Shown one piece after another: positions 26,809 through 35,186 of a stretch of DNA of 64,000 nucleotides. Every line of letters begins with the position of its first letter. Position 1 is the stretch's first letter. The notes under the pieces were generated by a model. That model saw only the letters and a list, made by a program, of their open reading frames with translations. It searched no databases and had not been told where the DNA came from. Source of the DNA: JBJTUH01 sp044346175 (lineage in GTDB: Bacteria; Cyanobacteriota; Vampirovibrionia; Vampirovibrionales; JAJTHC01). The position numbers and the translations under genes are program-made. Where the stretch lies: NCBI GenBank assembly GCA_044346175.1, contig JBIIZQ010000011.1, positions 4,074 to 68,073 of the forward strand. The letters are read 5' to 3'.

Positions 26809-28455
26809 ATGATGACTGTTCCGCTTACGTTAGATTGGCTGGGCTTGTTTCACCAGCTACAGTTATCCAACCTGTCTTTTTTAGCTCCTGAGCTTGCGGT
26901 TGTGATTACCATCCTTGCTTTACTGGTATATGCGATGTCTTCAACATCCGCAAGCCCTAAGCTGGTTTGTGCCACAACGGGTTGTGATAAAACGCCTCTA
27001 CTGATGACCGTCATGGGGGTCTTTATTGCTTTAGTGGCACTTGTACTACAATCAGGACTGTTGGCACATCAAACTTATGCAGTTATGCAGGTGTTTCAGG
27101 TAGATGGCTTGTCTTTACTCACCCGAGGGTTAATTTTAGTAGGCTCTCTCTTTGTGAGTATGTTACTTGCCAAGCACGTTGCCGTGTTTTCTGCCAAACG
27201 TCAAGCTGAAATTTATCTTTTACTCCTGACAGCCGTTCTGGGGAGTATGCTCCTGACGGGTGCAAGTGAGATGATTACCCTTTTCGTTGCCTTGGAAACC
27301 CTGAGCATTCCTTCCTATATCCTTGTGGGCTTGCTCCAACGAGGTCATGCACCCTCTGCTGAAGCTTCCTTAAAGTATTTAATTTTTGGTGGTGTGGCCT
27401 CTGCCTTCTTGTTGCTGGGCTTTTCCTTTTGGTATGGTCTTGCAGGCGGCGTTACAAACTTTGCCGAACTTGCTGGTGTCACGGTGGCGACAGGCAATCA
27501 GTTTGGGTTATTTGCTGGATTCGCCGTCGTAAGCATTTTGGTGGCTTTGGGTTTCAAGCTTTCTGCTGCTCCTTTCCACATGTGGACCCCTGATGTTTAT
27601 GAGGGTTCTCCTACCCCTGTTGCAGCCTTCCTCGGTACCGTTTCCAAACTGGCTGGCTTTACGGTGGCCTTTCGTCTAGCGAGTCTCTTGGGGAATATTG
27701 ATACCCATGCTTGGCAAGGGGTTATGCTTACTGTAGCGATTGCTTCCATGGTGGTGGGTAACTTAGCAGCCTTAAAGCAAAAAAATGCGAAACGCTTGCT
27801 GGCCTATAGTACCATTGCACAGTCAGGGTATATGCTCCTTGGTTTGGTGTATCCAAGTTTGGAAATCTCCAGTGGCATGTTTTTCTATTTAGCGTGCTAT
27901 ACCTTTATGAGCTTTGCTGCTTTTGCAGGTGTCACTTACTTCCAAGAAATGACTGGCAGTAAAGCGGCATTGGAGGATTTTTCAGGCTTAATTCAGAAGC
28001 GTCCTTTCCTCACCTTTGGGTTAGTGATTGCTTTACTTGCTTTGGCAGGGATACCTATTACCTCTGGTTTCTTTGCAAAGTTTTTCCTGTTTGAGTCTTT
28101 AGCTGCTGTGGCTCAGCCTTCTTTAAATTCTCCCATGCCTTGGGCGACATGGTTGGTTATCATTGCAATGTTGAACAGTACCGTGAGTTTGTTCTATTAC
28201 GTCGGTTGGGTTAAGACCTTGGTTGTGGATGCCCCTTCTGCGACGGTTCAGGCTTTACCAGATAAATCGGTGGTTACAAAAGGTTGGCAGGTCAACCCTT
28301 CCGCTGTGGTGTTAGCGGTCTCTACGGTTGTCACGCTTGTCCTTGGTTTTACCAGTGAATCGGCTTTAGGGTTCTTTAAAAAAGCGGTTCAGCCGACGAT
28401 TCAACAAGCGTCTGTCGGACAGCCTGTGATGCCCACGGGTAACCCTCAGCCCTAG
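26809..28455 (+). CDS. nuoN: NADH-quinone oxidoreductase subunit N
   Basis: A 548-residue third antiporter-like subunit (ND2). Key blocks are FVALETLSIPSYILVGLLQ (helix-5 Glu), FKLSAAPFHMWTPDVYEGSP (Lys and the conserved turn) and NAKRLLAYSTIAQSGYMLLG. The N-terminal region has an insertion (about 40-65) between the first helices. It is the last gene of the block and is followed by an intrinsic terminator. Confidence 0.95.
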   Translation: MMTVPLTLDWLGLFHQLQLSNLSFLAPELAVVITILALLVYAMSSTSASPKLVCATTGCDKTPLLMTVMGVFIALVALVLQSGLLAHQTYAVMQVFQVDGLSLLTRGLILVGSLFVSMLLAKHVAVFSAKRQAEIYLLLLTAVLGSMLLTGASEMITLFVALETLSIPSYILVGLLQRGHAPSAEASLKYLIFGGVASAFLLLGFSFWYGLAGGVTNFAELAGVTVATGNQFGLFAGFAVVSILVALGFKLSAAPFHMWTPDVYEGSPTPVAAFLGTVSKLAGFTVAFRLASLLGNIDTHAWQGVMLTVAIASMVVGNLAALKQKNAKRLLAYSTIAQSGYMLLGLVYPSLEISSGMFFYLACYTFMSFAAFAGVTYFQEMTGSKAALEDFSGLIQKRPFLTFGLVIALLALAGIPITSGFFAKFFLFESLAAVAQPSLNSPMPWATWLVIIAMLNSTVSLFYYVGWVKTLVVDAPSATVQALPDKSVVTKGWQVNPSAVVLAVSTVVTLVLGFTSESALGFFKKAVQPTIQQASVGQPVMPTGNPQP

Positions 28456-28490
28456 TATTTGTTGTCATCCCGAACAGGTGATGATGTCTT

Positions 28491-28530
28491 AAAGTCCTAC
28501 CCTTGATGCACAATCATGAGTAGGACTTTT
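28491..28530 (+). terminator. Intrinsic terminator after nuoN
   Basis: Ten-bp perfect stem (AAAGTCCTAC with GTAGGACTTT), a 19-base loop and a short T run, 35 bp past the nuoN stop. Confidence 0.7.
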
Positions 28531-28719
28531 GACGTATACGGCTTGCTGCATAAGAAAAGCCCGTAACATGTTCCCCTGAAAGCTTGCTCAGTGATTGATT
28601 GTTACGGATGCTTATAAGACAATAAACAGAACATCTATGCGACTAAGCAGTAAATTTTTACCCCTCTATCTGTTTTAAGATTGAAACGTAGCATCTTCAC
28701 TAGGAGCCAGTGTAATACT

Positions 28720-31700
28720 ATGCCCAAACGTACTGATATTCAGAAAATTCTTATTTTAGGTGCAGGTCCTATCGTGATTGGTCAAGCTTGTGAGTTTGAC
28801 TATTCAGGGACGCAAGCCTGTCGTGCGTTGATGGACGAAGGGTATGAAGTCATTCTTGTAAACTCAAACCCTGCTACCATTATGACAGACCCTGATATTG
28901 CGACCAAAACCTACATTGAGCCACTCACCGTGGAGTATGTGACACGAGTGATTGAGAAAGAACGTCCCGATGCCTTATTACCTACCATGGGTGGACAAAC
29001 GGCATTAAACCTTGCCATTGATTTGAAAAACGCAGGTGTTTTGGATGCGTATGAAGTTCAAATGATTGGTGCGAGTCTTGAAGCCATTGAAGTGGCGGAA
29101 GACCGTGATAAGTTTCGTAGCTTGGTTGAGTCTATTGGCTTGGAGCAGTTACGCTCTCGTGCTGTAAACTCTTTGGCTGAGGCTGAGGTGTTTATTAAGG
29201 AAATAGGTTTCCCTTTTATTTTAAGAAGTGCTTTTACCCTTGGTGGCTCGGGAGGGGCTGTGGTTTACGGTGCCCATGAAATGGCAGATAAAGTCGGGTT
29301 GGCTTTAGCCCTTTCGCCTATTCATCAGGTGCTTATGGAAGAAAGTGCCTTGCGTTGGAAAGAGTATGAATATGAAGTGATGCGTGATAAGGCTGACAAT
29401 GTTGTGATTGTCTGTGCCGTAGAAAACCTTGACCCTATGGGGGTTCATACGGGCGATAGTATTACGGTGGCACCCGCTCAAACCCTTACCGATAGAGAGT
29501 ATCAGCACTTGCGGGATGCCTCCATTCGTATTATTCGAGCTGTTGGGGTAGAGGCTGGCGGATGTAACATTCAGTTTGCGATTCATCCAACGACTGGGCG
29601 CGTGGTGGTGATTGAAATGAACCCTCGTGTCTCACGGAGTTCTGCACTGGTAAGTAAAGCCACAGGGGTACCCATTGCCAAGGTCTCTGCAAAGCTTGCG
29701 GTTGGATTTACGCTGGATGAAATTTCAAATGACATTACCCAAACGACCCCCGCTTGTTTTGAGCCTTCTATTGACTACGTGGTCACTAAAATCCCTCGCT
29801 TTAGTTTTGAAAAGTTTCAGGGTGCGAGTACCGTGCTTTCTCCTCAAATGAAGTCTGTCGGTGAAGTGATGGCAATTGGTGCCACATTCCAAGAATCTTT
29901 CCAAAAAGCACTTAGAGGGCTGGAAATTGGCTTGTCAGGGTTCTATTTCCCTACGGTGTTACAGCAGTCTGAAACAGAGTTGCTAGACGCAATGCGCCTC
30001 CCAACGCCTGAACGTTTGCATCAGCTCTATAGTCTTTTAAAACGAGGTACCTCGATTGAAGCGATTTATCAAGCCACGGGGATTGACCGCTGGTTCCTTT
30101 CCAACATGGCGACCCTCGTAGCCTTTGAAGACACGCTACGCCAACATACGCTTGAAACCCTTACACCTCAGCTTTTTGCCTTAGCAAAGGCGAAGGGCTT
30201 TTCTGATGTCCAACTTGCAAGCATTTTGGGATGCTCTACAGAGGCAGTCAAGGTTCATCGTTACCAGCTGGGTATGACTGGGGTCGTGAAATCTGTCGAT
30301 ACTTGTGCCGCTGAGTTTGATGCCAAAACCCCCTATTTTTATAGTACCTATATGGGTCAAGAATCTGAGTTGACCCAAGCCCTCGTGAATAACACAACGC
30401 CGCCACACCCTCAGGGTGAAGGCACCTCTCAAGAGCAGTCCGTTGTGATTTTGGGTGGCGGGCCTAATCGTATTGGTCAGGGGCTTGAGTTTGATTATTG
30501 CTGTGTGCATGCGGCATTGACTCTCAGAGAGCTAGGCTACGATGCCGTTATGGTCAATAGTAATCCTGAGACGGTTTCTACCGATTATGACATCAGCGAC
30601 AGGCTTTATTTTGACCCCCTCACTGCTGAAGATGTATGTAATCTTCTTGATAAAGAACAGGCACTTGAAGGACGCAACGGCACTTCTCGTTTAAGAGGCG
30701 TGATTTTGCAATTAGGAGGTCAAACACCCCTCAAGCTTGCCAGTAGTATTCAAGCAGAAAAATATCCCGTATTAGGTACAACGGTGGATGATATTGATTG
30801 TGCTGAAGACCGTGAGCGTTTTAGACAATTGTTGAATACATTGGCGCTTCAGTGTCCAGCCAGTGCCACTGCCTTTAGTGTAGAGCAAGCACTCAAAATA
30901 GCCCAAGAGATTGGCTTCCCACTGATTCTCCGTCCTAGTTATGTCCTTGGTGGGCGTGCGATGCGTGTGGTGTATAGTGAGGCAAGTCTTCTGAAGTATT
31001 TACAAGAGGTTGTGAATGTTGAGCCTGAGCATCCTGTCTTAATTGAGCGTTTCCTAGAACAAGCCTTGGAGCTGGATGTGGATGCTATTAGTGACGGTGA
31101 AGAGACCCTTGTAGCGGGCATTATGGAACATATTGAGCATGCGGGGGTGCATAGTGGGGATAGTACCTGTGTGTGGCCTGCACAGAATGTGTCTCAAACG
31201 ATGGAGCAGGAAGTGATAGAAGCTACCAAAGCACTTGCAAAAGCATTGCGTGTGAAGGGGTTGCTTAATATTCAATTTGCCATTCAGGAAGATACCCTTT
31301 ACGTGCTTGAGGTAAACCCACGTGCAAGTCGTACGGTGCCTTTTATTGGCAAAGCGACAGGATGGCCGCTGGTACGTATGGCTGTTGAGTGTATGCTTGG
31401 TGAGTCTGTGTCTGTACTCAAGGCACGCTATCAGCCAAAAGCTCGTGGTATTGTGGCGGTGAAGGGACCTGTATTTCCGTTCTTAAAGTTTAGAGAGTCT
31501 GACCCCAAGCTAGGACCTGAGATGAAATCGACGGGTGAAGTGATGGGCATTGATACCAGTTTCCCTGTGGCTTATGCGAAAGCATTGATGGGTGCCAATG
31601 TAACCATTCCTGATAAAGGTCGTGTCTTTTTCAGTGTCAGCGATAAGGATAAAACCTCTTTGGCCTTGGATACCATTCGGTGGTTTTTAGCCCTTGGCTT

Positions 31701-32025
31701 TGAGATTGCATGTACAGAAGGGACTGGGGAGTTCCTTAAACAGCATGGCATTATGCCTGCCGTTATCTTCCTCAAAAAGCATCAAGCAGAGGCTCAAGGG
31801 GTAACGAGTAGTGCGGAAACAGCCATTTTAAGTGGTGAGATTCAACTTGTCATCAACACTCCTCGTGGTGAAGGTGCTTTGGCGGATGACTCTTACTTGC
31901 GTAAAGCTGCGATTGCTAAAAATATCCCTATGGTGACGACCATGACAGCGGCCTACTGCATGGCACAGGCTGTCGCAGCCGTAAAGTCGTCCCAGCCTGT
32001 TGTGCGTCCCTTGCAGTGCTTGTAA
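28720..32025 (+). CDS. carB: Carbamoyl-phosphate synthase large subunit
   Basis: The synthetase subunit that makes carbamoyl phosphate from bicarbonate, ammonia (from CarA) and two ATP, for pyrimidines and arginine. The tandem ATP-grasp halves are clear: the first with IVIGQACEFDYSGTQACR and MNPRVSRSSAL, the second with NRIGQGLEFDYCC and VNPRASRTVPFIGKATG. The C-terminal methylglyoxal-synthase-like allosteric domain starts around residue 940. About 1101 residues from ATG 28720, slightly longer than usual because of a polar insert (about residues 555-570, with TTPPHPQGEG) at the junction of the two halves. carA is not adjacent. The preferred start has AGGAG upstream; a TTG at 28681 is in frame. 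Confidence 0.96.
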   Translation: MPKRTDIQKILILGAGPIVIGQACEFDYSGTQACRALMDEGYEVILVNSNPATIMTDPDIATKTYIEPLTVEYVTRVIEKERPDALLPTMGGQTALNLAIDLKNAGVLDAYEVQMIGASLEAIEVAEDRDKFRSLVESIGLEQLRSRAVNSLAEAEVFIKEIGFPFILRSAFTLGGSGGAVVYGAHEMADKVGLALALSPIHQVLMEESALRWKEYEYEVMRDKADNVVIVCAVENLDPMGVHTGDSITVAPAQTLTDREYQHLRDASIRIIRAVGVEAGGCNIQFAIHPTTGRVVVIEMNPRVSRSSALVSKATGVPIAKVSAKLAVGFTLDEISNDITQTTPACFEPSIDYVVTKIPRFSFEKFQGASTVLSPQMKSVGEVMAIGATFQESFQKALRGLEIGLSGFYFPTVLQQSETELLDAMRLPTPERLHQLYSLLKRGTSIEAIYQATGIDRWFLSNMATLVAFEDTLRQHTLETLTPQLFALAKAKGFSDVQLASILGCSTEAVKVHRYQLGMTGVVKSVDTCAAEFDAKTPYFYSTYMGQESELTQALVNNTTPPHPQGEGTSQEQSVVILGGGPNRIGQGLEFDYCCVHAALTLRELGYDAVMVNSNPETVSTDYDISDRLYFDPLTAEDVCNLLDKEQALEGRNGTSRLRGVILQLGGQTPLKLASSIQAEKYPVLGTTVDDIDCAEDRERFRQLLNTLALQCPASATAFSVEQALKIAQEIGFPLILRPSYVLGGRAMRVVYSEASLLKYLQEVVNVEPEHPVLIERFLEQALELDVDAISDGEETLVAGIMEHIEHAGVHSGDSTCVWPAQNVSQTMEQEVIEATKALAKALRVKGLLNIQFAIQEDTLYVLEVNPRASRTVPFIGKATGWPLVRMAVECMLGESVSVLKARYQPKARGIVAVKGPVFPFLKFRESDPKLGPEMKSTGEVMGIDTSFPVAYAKALMGANVTIPDKGRVFFSVSDKDKTSLALDTIRWFLALGFEIACTEGTGEFLKQHGIMPAVIFLKKHQAEAQGVTSSAETAILSGEIQLVINTPRGEGALADDSYLRKAAIAKNIPMVTTMTAAYCMAQAVAAVKSSQPVVRPLQCL

Positions 32026-32068
32026 CGCCGAGCTAATCATGAGGATGCTTTAAATAGAGGATGTATTT

Positions 32069-32106
32069 AAGACTGTGCTTTCATTATGATGATAGTGCAG
32101 TCTTTT
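32069..32106 (+). terminator. Terminator after carB
   Basis: AAGACTG pairs with CAGTCTT, followed by TTCT, in the gap between carB and the glycosyltransferase gene. Confidence 0.6.
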
Positions 32107-32146
32107 CTATCTTGACGGGCTTTTTTGGCTTGGATTTTATCTCTTT

Positions 32147-33394
32147 ATGATACGCATCTTATTTGTTCATCAAAATTTCCCTGCGCAATTTAAATACTTG
32201 GCACCCGCTTTAGTGGCACAGGGACATCAGGTGGTTGCTCTGCGTGCGGATTCAAACACTGGCTTTATCATTCCTCCTGAAATTGATGTCCATAAATATC
32301 AGCGTATTACGCCCGTTGCCGCTTATGAAAATCCGTGGTTTAAAGAACTGAATGCAAAACTTCACCGTGCTGAAGATTGTTTTCATGTGGCTTTGAAGCT
32401 TAAACAGCAAGGGTTTGAACCTGATGTCATTGTGGCACATCCTGGTTGGGGAGAAAGTCTTTTTTTAAAACAGTTGTGGCCCGATGCTCGACTGGGACTC
32501 TATTTAGAGTTTTTTTATCACGCAGAGGGTGCTGATTTTGGCTTCGACCCTGAGTTCCCCAAAACGCACCTCGACCAAGCCAAAGCCTCACTAAGGCTTA
32601 AAAATCTTTGTTTCTTAGCCCATTTGGATGAAGCTTCGAGCTATCTTACCCCTACCCAGTGGCAAGCCAGTCAGTTTCCAGAGGCTTTTAGGTCTCATTT
32701 ACATGTCATTCATGATGGTATCCCTACAGAGGTCTTGTGTCCTCGGCCAGATGCAACCCTCACACTCAAAACGCAATCAGGTCAGCACGTGACCTTGACA
32801 CGTGAGGATGAAATCATTACTTTTGTGAATCGTAACCTTGAGCCAGCCAGAGGGTATCATACCTTTATGAGAGCTTTGCCTGAGCTTTTACAACAGGCTC
32901 CTAAAGCAAGGGTTTTGATTATAGGAGGCAGTGGTGTGAGTTATAGCCACTCACCCCCACAAGGTACCACTTGGCGGGCTTATTTTCGTGATGAAATAGC
33001 CCCTCAGATGTCTCCAGAAGCGTGGGAGAGGGTTCATTTTCTTGGGCAGATTCCTTATGCTCAATTTGTGAATGTTCTGCAACTCTCTAGGGTTCATGTT
33101 TATTTAACGTATCCTTTCGTCTTGAGTTGGAGTTTGCTTGAGGCGATGAGTTTATCGTGTGCCATTGTGGGCAGTGCAACGCCTCCTGTGCAAGAGGTGA
33201 TTCATCATGAACGCACAGGACTTTTGACAGATTTTTTTGATTCTAAAGCTTTGAATCAATCTATCCAACGCTTGCTTGAGGATGCACCGCTACGTCACAC
33301 ATTGGGCTTGCAAGCCCGTGCGTATGTGAAGGCTCATTTTGACTTGCAAACAGTCTGTTTACCTCGTCAGTGTGAGTGGGTCTTGTCCCTATAG
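32147..33394 (+). CDS. Glycosyltransferase family 4 protein
   Basis: A 415-residue GT-B glycosyltransferase. The N-terminal IRILFVHQNFPAQFKYLAP opening, the central HPGWGESLFLK segment, and the C-terminal domain with FVNRNLEPARGYHTFMRALP, HFLGQIPYAQFVNVL and SWSLLEAMSLSCAIVGSATPPVQEVI (split here at residue 20 only for naming: the E-x7-E donor motif) are characteristic of GT4. It probably acts in surface polysaccharide synthesis; donor and acceptor are unknown. It stands alone between two terminator-like regions. Confidence 0.87.
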   Translation: MIRILFVHQNFPAQFKYLAPALVAQGHQVVALRADSNTGFIIPPEIDVHKYQRITPVAAYENPWFKELNAKLHRAEDCFHVALKLKQQGFEPDVIVAHPGWGESLFLKQLWPDARLGLYLEFFYHAEGADFGFDPEFPKTHLDQAKASLRLKNLCFLAHLDEASSYLTPTQWQASQFPEAFRSHLHVIHDGIPTEVLCPRPDATLTLKTQSGQHVTLTREDEIITFVNRNLEPARGYHTFMRALPELLQQAPKARVLIIGGSGVSYSHSPPQGTTWRAYFRDEIAPQMSPEAWERVHFLGQIPYAQFVNVLQLSRVHVYLTYPFVLSWSLLEAMSLSCAIVGSATPPVQEVIHHERTGLLTDFFDSKALNQSIQRLLEDAPLRHTLGLQARAYVKAHFDLQTVCLPRQCEWVLSL

Positions 33395-33592
33395 GAACCT
33401 TTAAAAAAGGGCTTGTATTTCCATTATGTTGCGGTCACAATATAAGACTGTAGTATGCTCTTTTGTATTGTGTGGCTTTTTCCGATAAGTTGTGAAGTGC
33501 CACAGTTCAAAATGAGTGTACCCCTGTACTTTTAGACACATTGTGGAGTGTGTTTTGAAAGTGGCAAGCTTGGAAGGTTTGTCATATAGGGT

Positions 33593-33653
33593 GTTTCACT
33601 TCGTTTAAAACGCTACAGCTTCACTTTAGGTAGTGTTAACGTGTAGGTGAAAC
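33593..33653 (+). promoter_or_regulatory. Possible L10 leader hairpin upstream of rplJ
   Basis: The 302-bp gap before rplJ ends in a structured element: GTTTCAC (33593-33599) pairs with GTGAAAC (33647-33653) and encloses two smaller hairpins. It is followed by a T-rich stretch before the rplJ start. L10-L12 leaders control this operon in many bacteria. This assignment is inference from position and folding only. Confidence 0.4.
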
Positions 33654-33696
33654 ATTGTTTCTTTTTCCAGTTTTTCTAACGAATGGTGCCTATATT

Positions 33697-34224
33697 ATGC
33701 CTACTTTCGCTGATAAGCAGCAGGTAGTTACTGAATTAACTTCTCCTCTTGAGCATGCGTCTGCCATTGTTGTGGCTGATTACCGTGGCTTTACGGTTGA
33801 GCAGTTAAATCAGCTCCGTGCTGAGCTTCGCAAAGAGGGTGCAACGTTCAACATTGCCAAAAATACTTTGATTAAACGTATGGTGGCTGGTACCTCCAAG
33901 GATTCTTTGGAGTCTGTGCTAAAAGGCCCTACGGCATTGTTAATCGCTTCTGGCGAGCCTGTTGCCCCTATTAAAGTGCTGAAGGACTTCTATAAGAAAG
34001 CAAAGCGTAACGATGATATTCGTGGTGGTTGGTTAGATGGTCAGTTCCTTTCTTCCAAAGATGTGGATGCTGTAGCCGATCTGCCTTCTATCGACGAGCT
34101 TCGTGCCAAGTTGGCAGGCTGTATTGCCAAGCCTCTTGTCAGCCTTGCTTCTGTTCTTTCTCAGCCAAGCAAGCAATTGGTTTATGTTATGGAACAAGTC
34201 AACCAGACACGTCAGGGTGCCTAG
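33697..34224 (+). CDS. rplJ: 50S ribosomal protein L10
   Basis: 175 residues from ATG 33697, the base of the L7/L12 stalk. The FTVEQLNQLRAELRKEGATFNIAKNTL region (residues about 30-56) is the rRNA-binding domain, and the C-terminal helix anchors L12 dimers. The open frame extends upstream to 33655, but the sequence before the Met is not L10-like. rplK and rplA, which normally precede rplJ, are not present; the upstream neighbour is a glycosyltransferase. Confidence 0.96.
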   Translation: MPTFADKQQVVTELTSPLEHASAIVVADYRGFTVEQLNQLRAELRKEGATFNIAKNTLIKRMVAGTSKDSLESVLKGPTALLIASGEPVAPIKVLKDFYKKAKRNDDIRGGWLDGQFLSSKDVDAVADLPSIDELRAKLAGCIAKPLVSLASVLSQPSKQLVYVMEQVNQTRQGA

Positions 34225-34333
34225 TATTAGGCTTCTTTCACCGTAAGGTGAAGTGTTTGTGTGCTTGATTCTTTTTTGGATTCAATGATGTTTTGTATAC
34301 TTTTTTAATACTCTATGAAAGAGGTTCTCTATC

Positions 34334-34726
34334 ATGATGATGGCTGTTGAACTCGACGCTAAAACACAAGAAATCTTTGAAGCAATTAAAGGTCTTACCT
34401 TCCTTCAAACGGCAAACCTTGTAAAAGCTTTTGAAGATGAGTTTGGTATTTCTGCTGCTGCTCCTGTTGCTGTGGCTGCTGTGGCTGCTGCCGCTGCTCC
34501 TGCTGAGGAAGAGCAATCTGAATTCACCGTCATTCTTAAGGATGCTGGTGCCAACAAAATCAACGTCTTGAAAGAAGTCCGTGGTATTACGGGTCTTGGC
34601 TTGAAAGAAGCAAAAGACCTTGTAGACGGTGCTCCTAAAGCCGTTAAAGAAGGCGTTAAAAAAGAAGAAGCTCAGCAAATCAAGGAAAAACTTGAAGCTG
34701 CTGGTGCTGTTGTTGAGCTTAAGTAA
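34334..34726 (+). CDS. rplL: 50S ribosomal protein L7/L12
   Basis: A 130-residue stalk protein: an N-terminal dimerisation helix pair, an Ala/Val/Pro hinge (AAAPVAVAAVAAAAAPAEEE) and the C-terminal factor-binding domain with VLKEVRGITGLGLKEAKDLV. The frame starts with three consecutive ATG codons preceded by an AGAGG; any of them could be used. It lies about 110 bp after rplJ. A terminator-like hairpin follows. Confidence 0.97.
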   Translation: MMMAVELDAKTQEIFEAIKGLTFLQTANLVKAFEDEFGISAAAPVAVAAVAAAAAPAEEEQSEFTVILKDAGANKINVLKEVRGITGLGLKEAKDLVDGAPKAVKEGVKKEEAQQIKEKLEAAGAVVELK

Positions 34727-34738
34727 GCATTTCAGCTG

Positions 34739-34775
34739 GAAGCGTTTTGGGGTATCTATCACCCTGAAACGCTTC
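34739..34775 (+). terminator. Attenuator/terminator between rplL and rpoB
   Basis: GAAGCGTTTTGGGG pairs with CCCTGAAACGCTTC (one mismatch), followed by a T-rich stretch. A partial terminator at this position separates ribosomal-protein and polymerase expression in E. coli; the same role is plausible here. The remaining gap to rpoB (to 35186) is AT-rich and holds no gene that I can support. Confidence 0.6.
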
Positions 34776-35186
34776 TTGTTGCCTTTTGAAATAGGATGGG
34801 TAAAGTCAATTATGACCCCTGTCCGTTTTTTATTTGTTTTTAATCTCTCTTGAATTTCTTTTAGCTCAAAAGGTGCGATAGCCTTTTCGTTTCAATCGTA
34901 AAGCTTTCTCTTTGATATAGTATTGTGATTTTCATACTGCGCTGTTTACTTTGTTGATGTTCTCTTGTCACTTTGTCCCCATGTCGTAGTATCTTGAGTT
35001 GAAAATTCATCTTCTTTTTTGTGTTTATCGTGTGTTGTGTTTTTGTTGACATGATGTTTTACAATCGTGTAAGTGCGGCTTAGGTTTTTCTTTAATCTAT
35101 CTGAAAAACGATGTTTTAAAGCGTGCTTTTCGACCTTTTAGTATGCTTCATGCAACTTCTGTTTGCTAAGGAACCTTGAGGTATCC

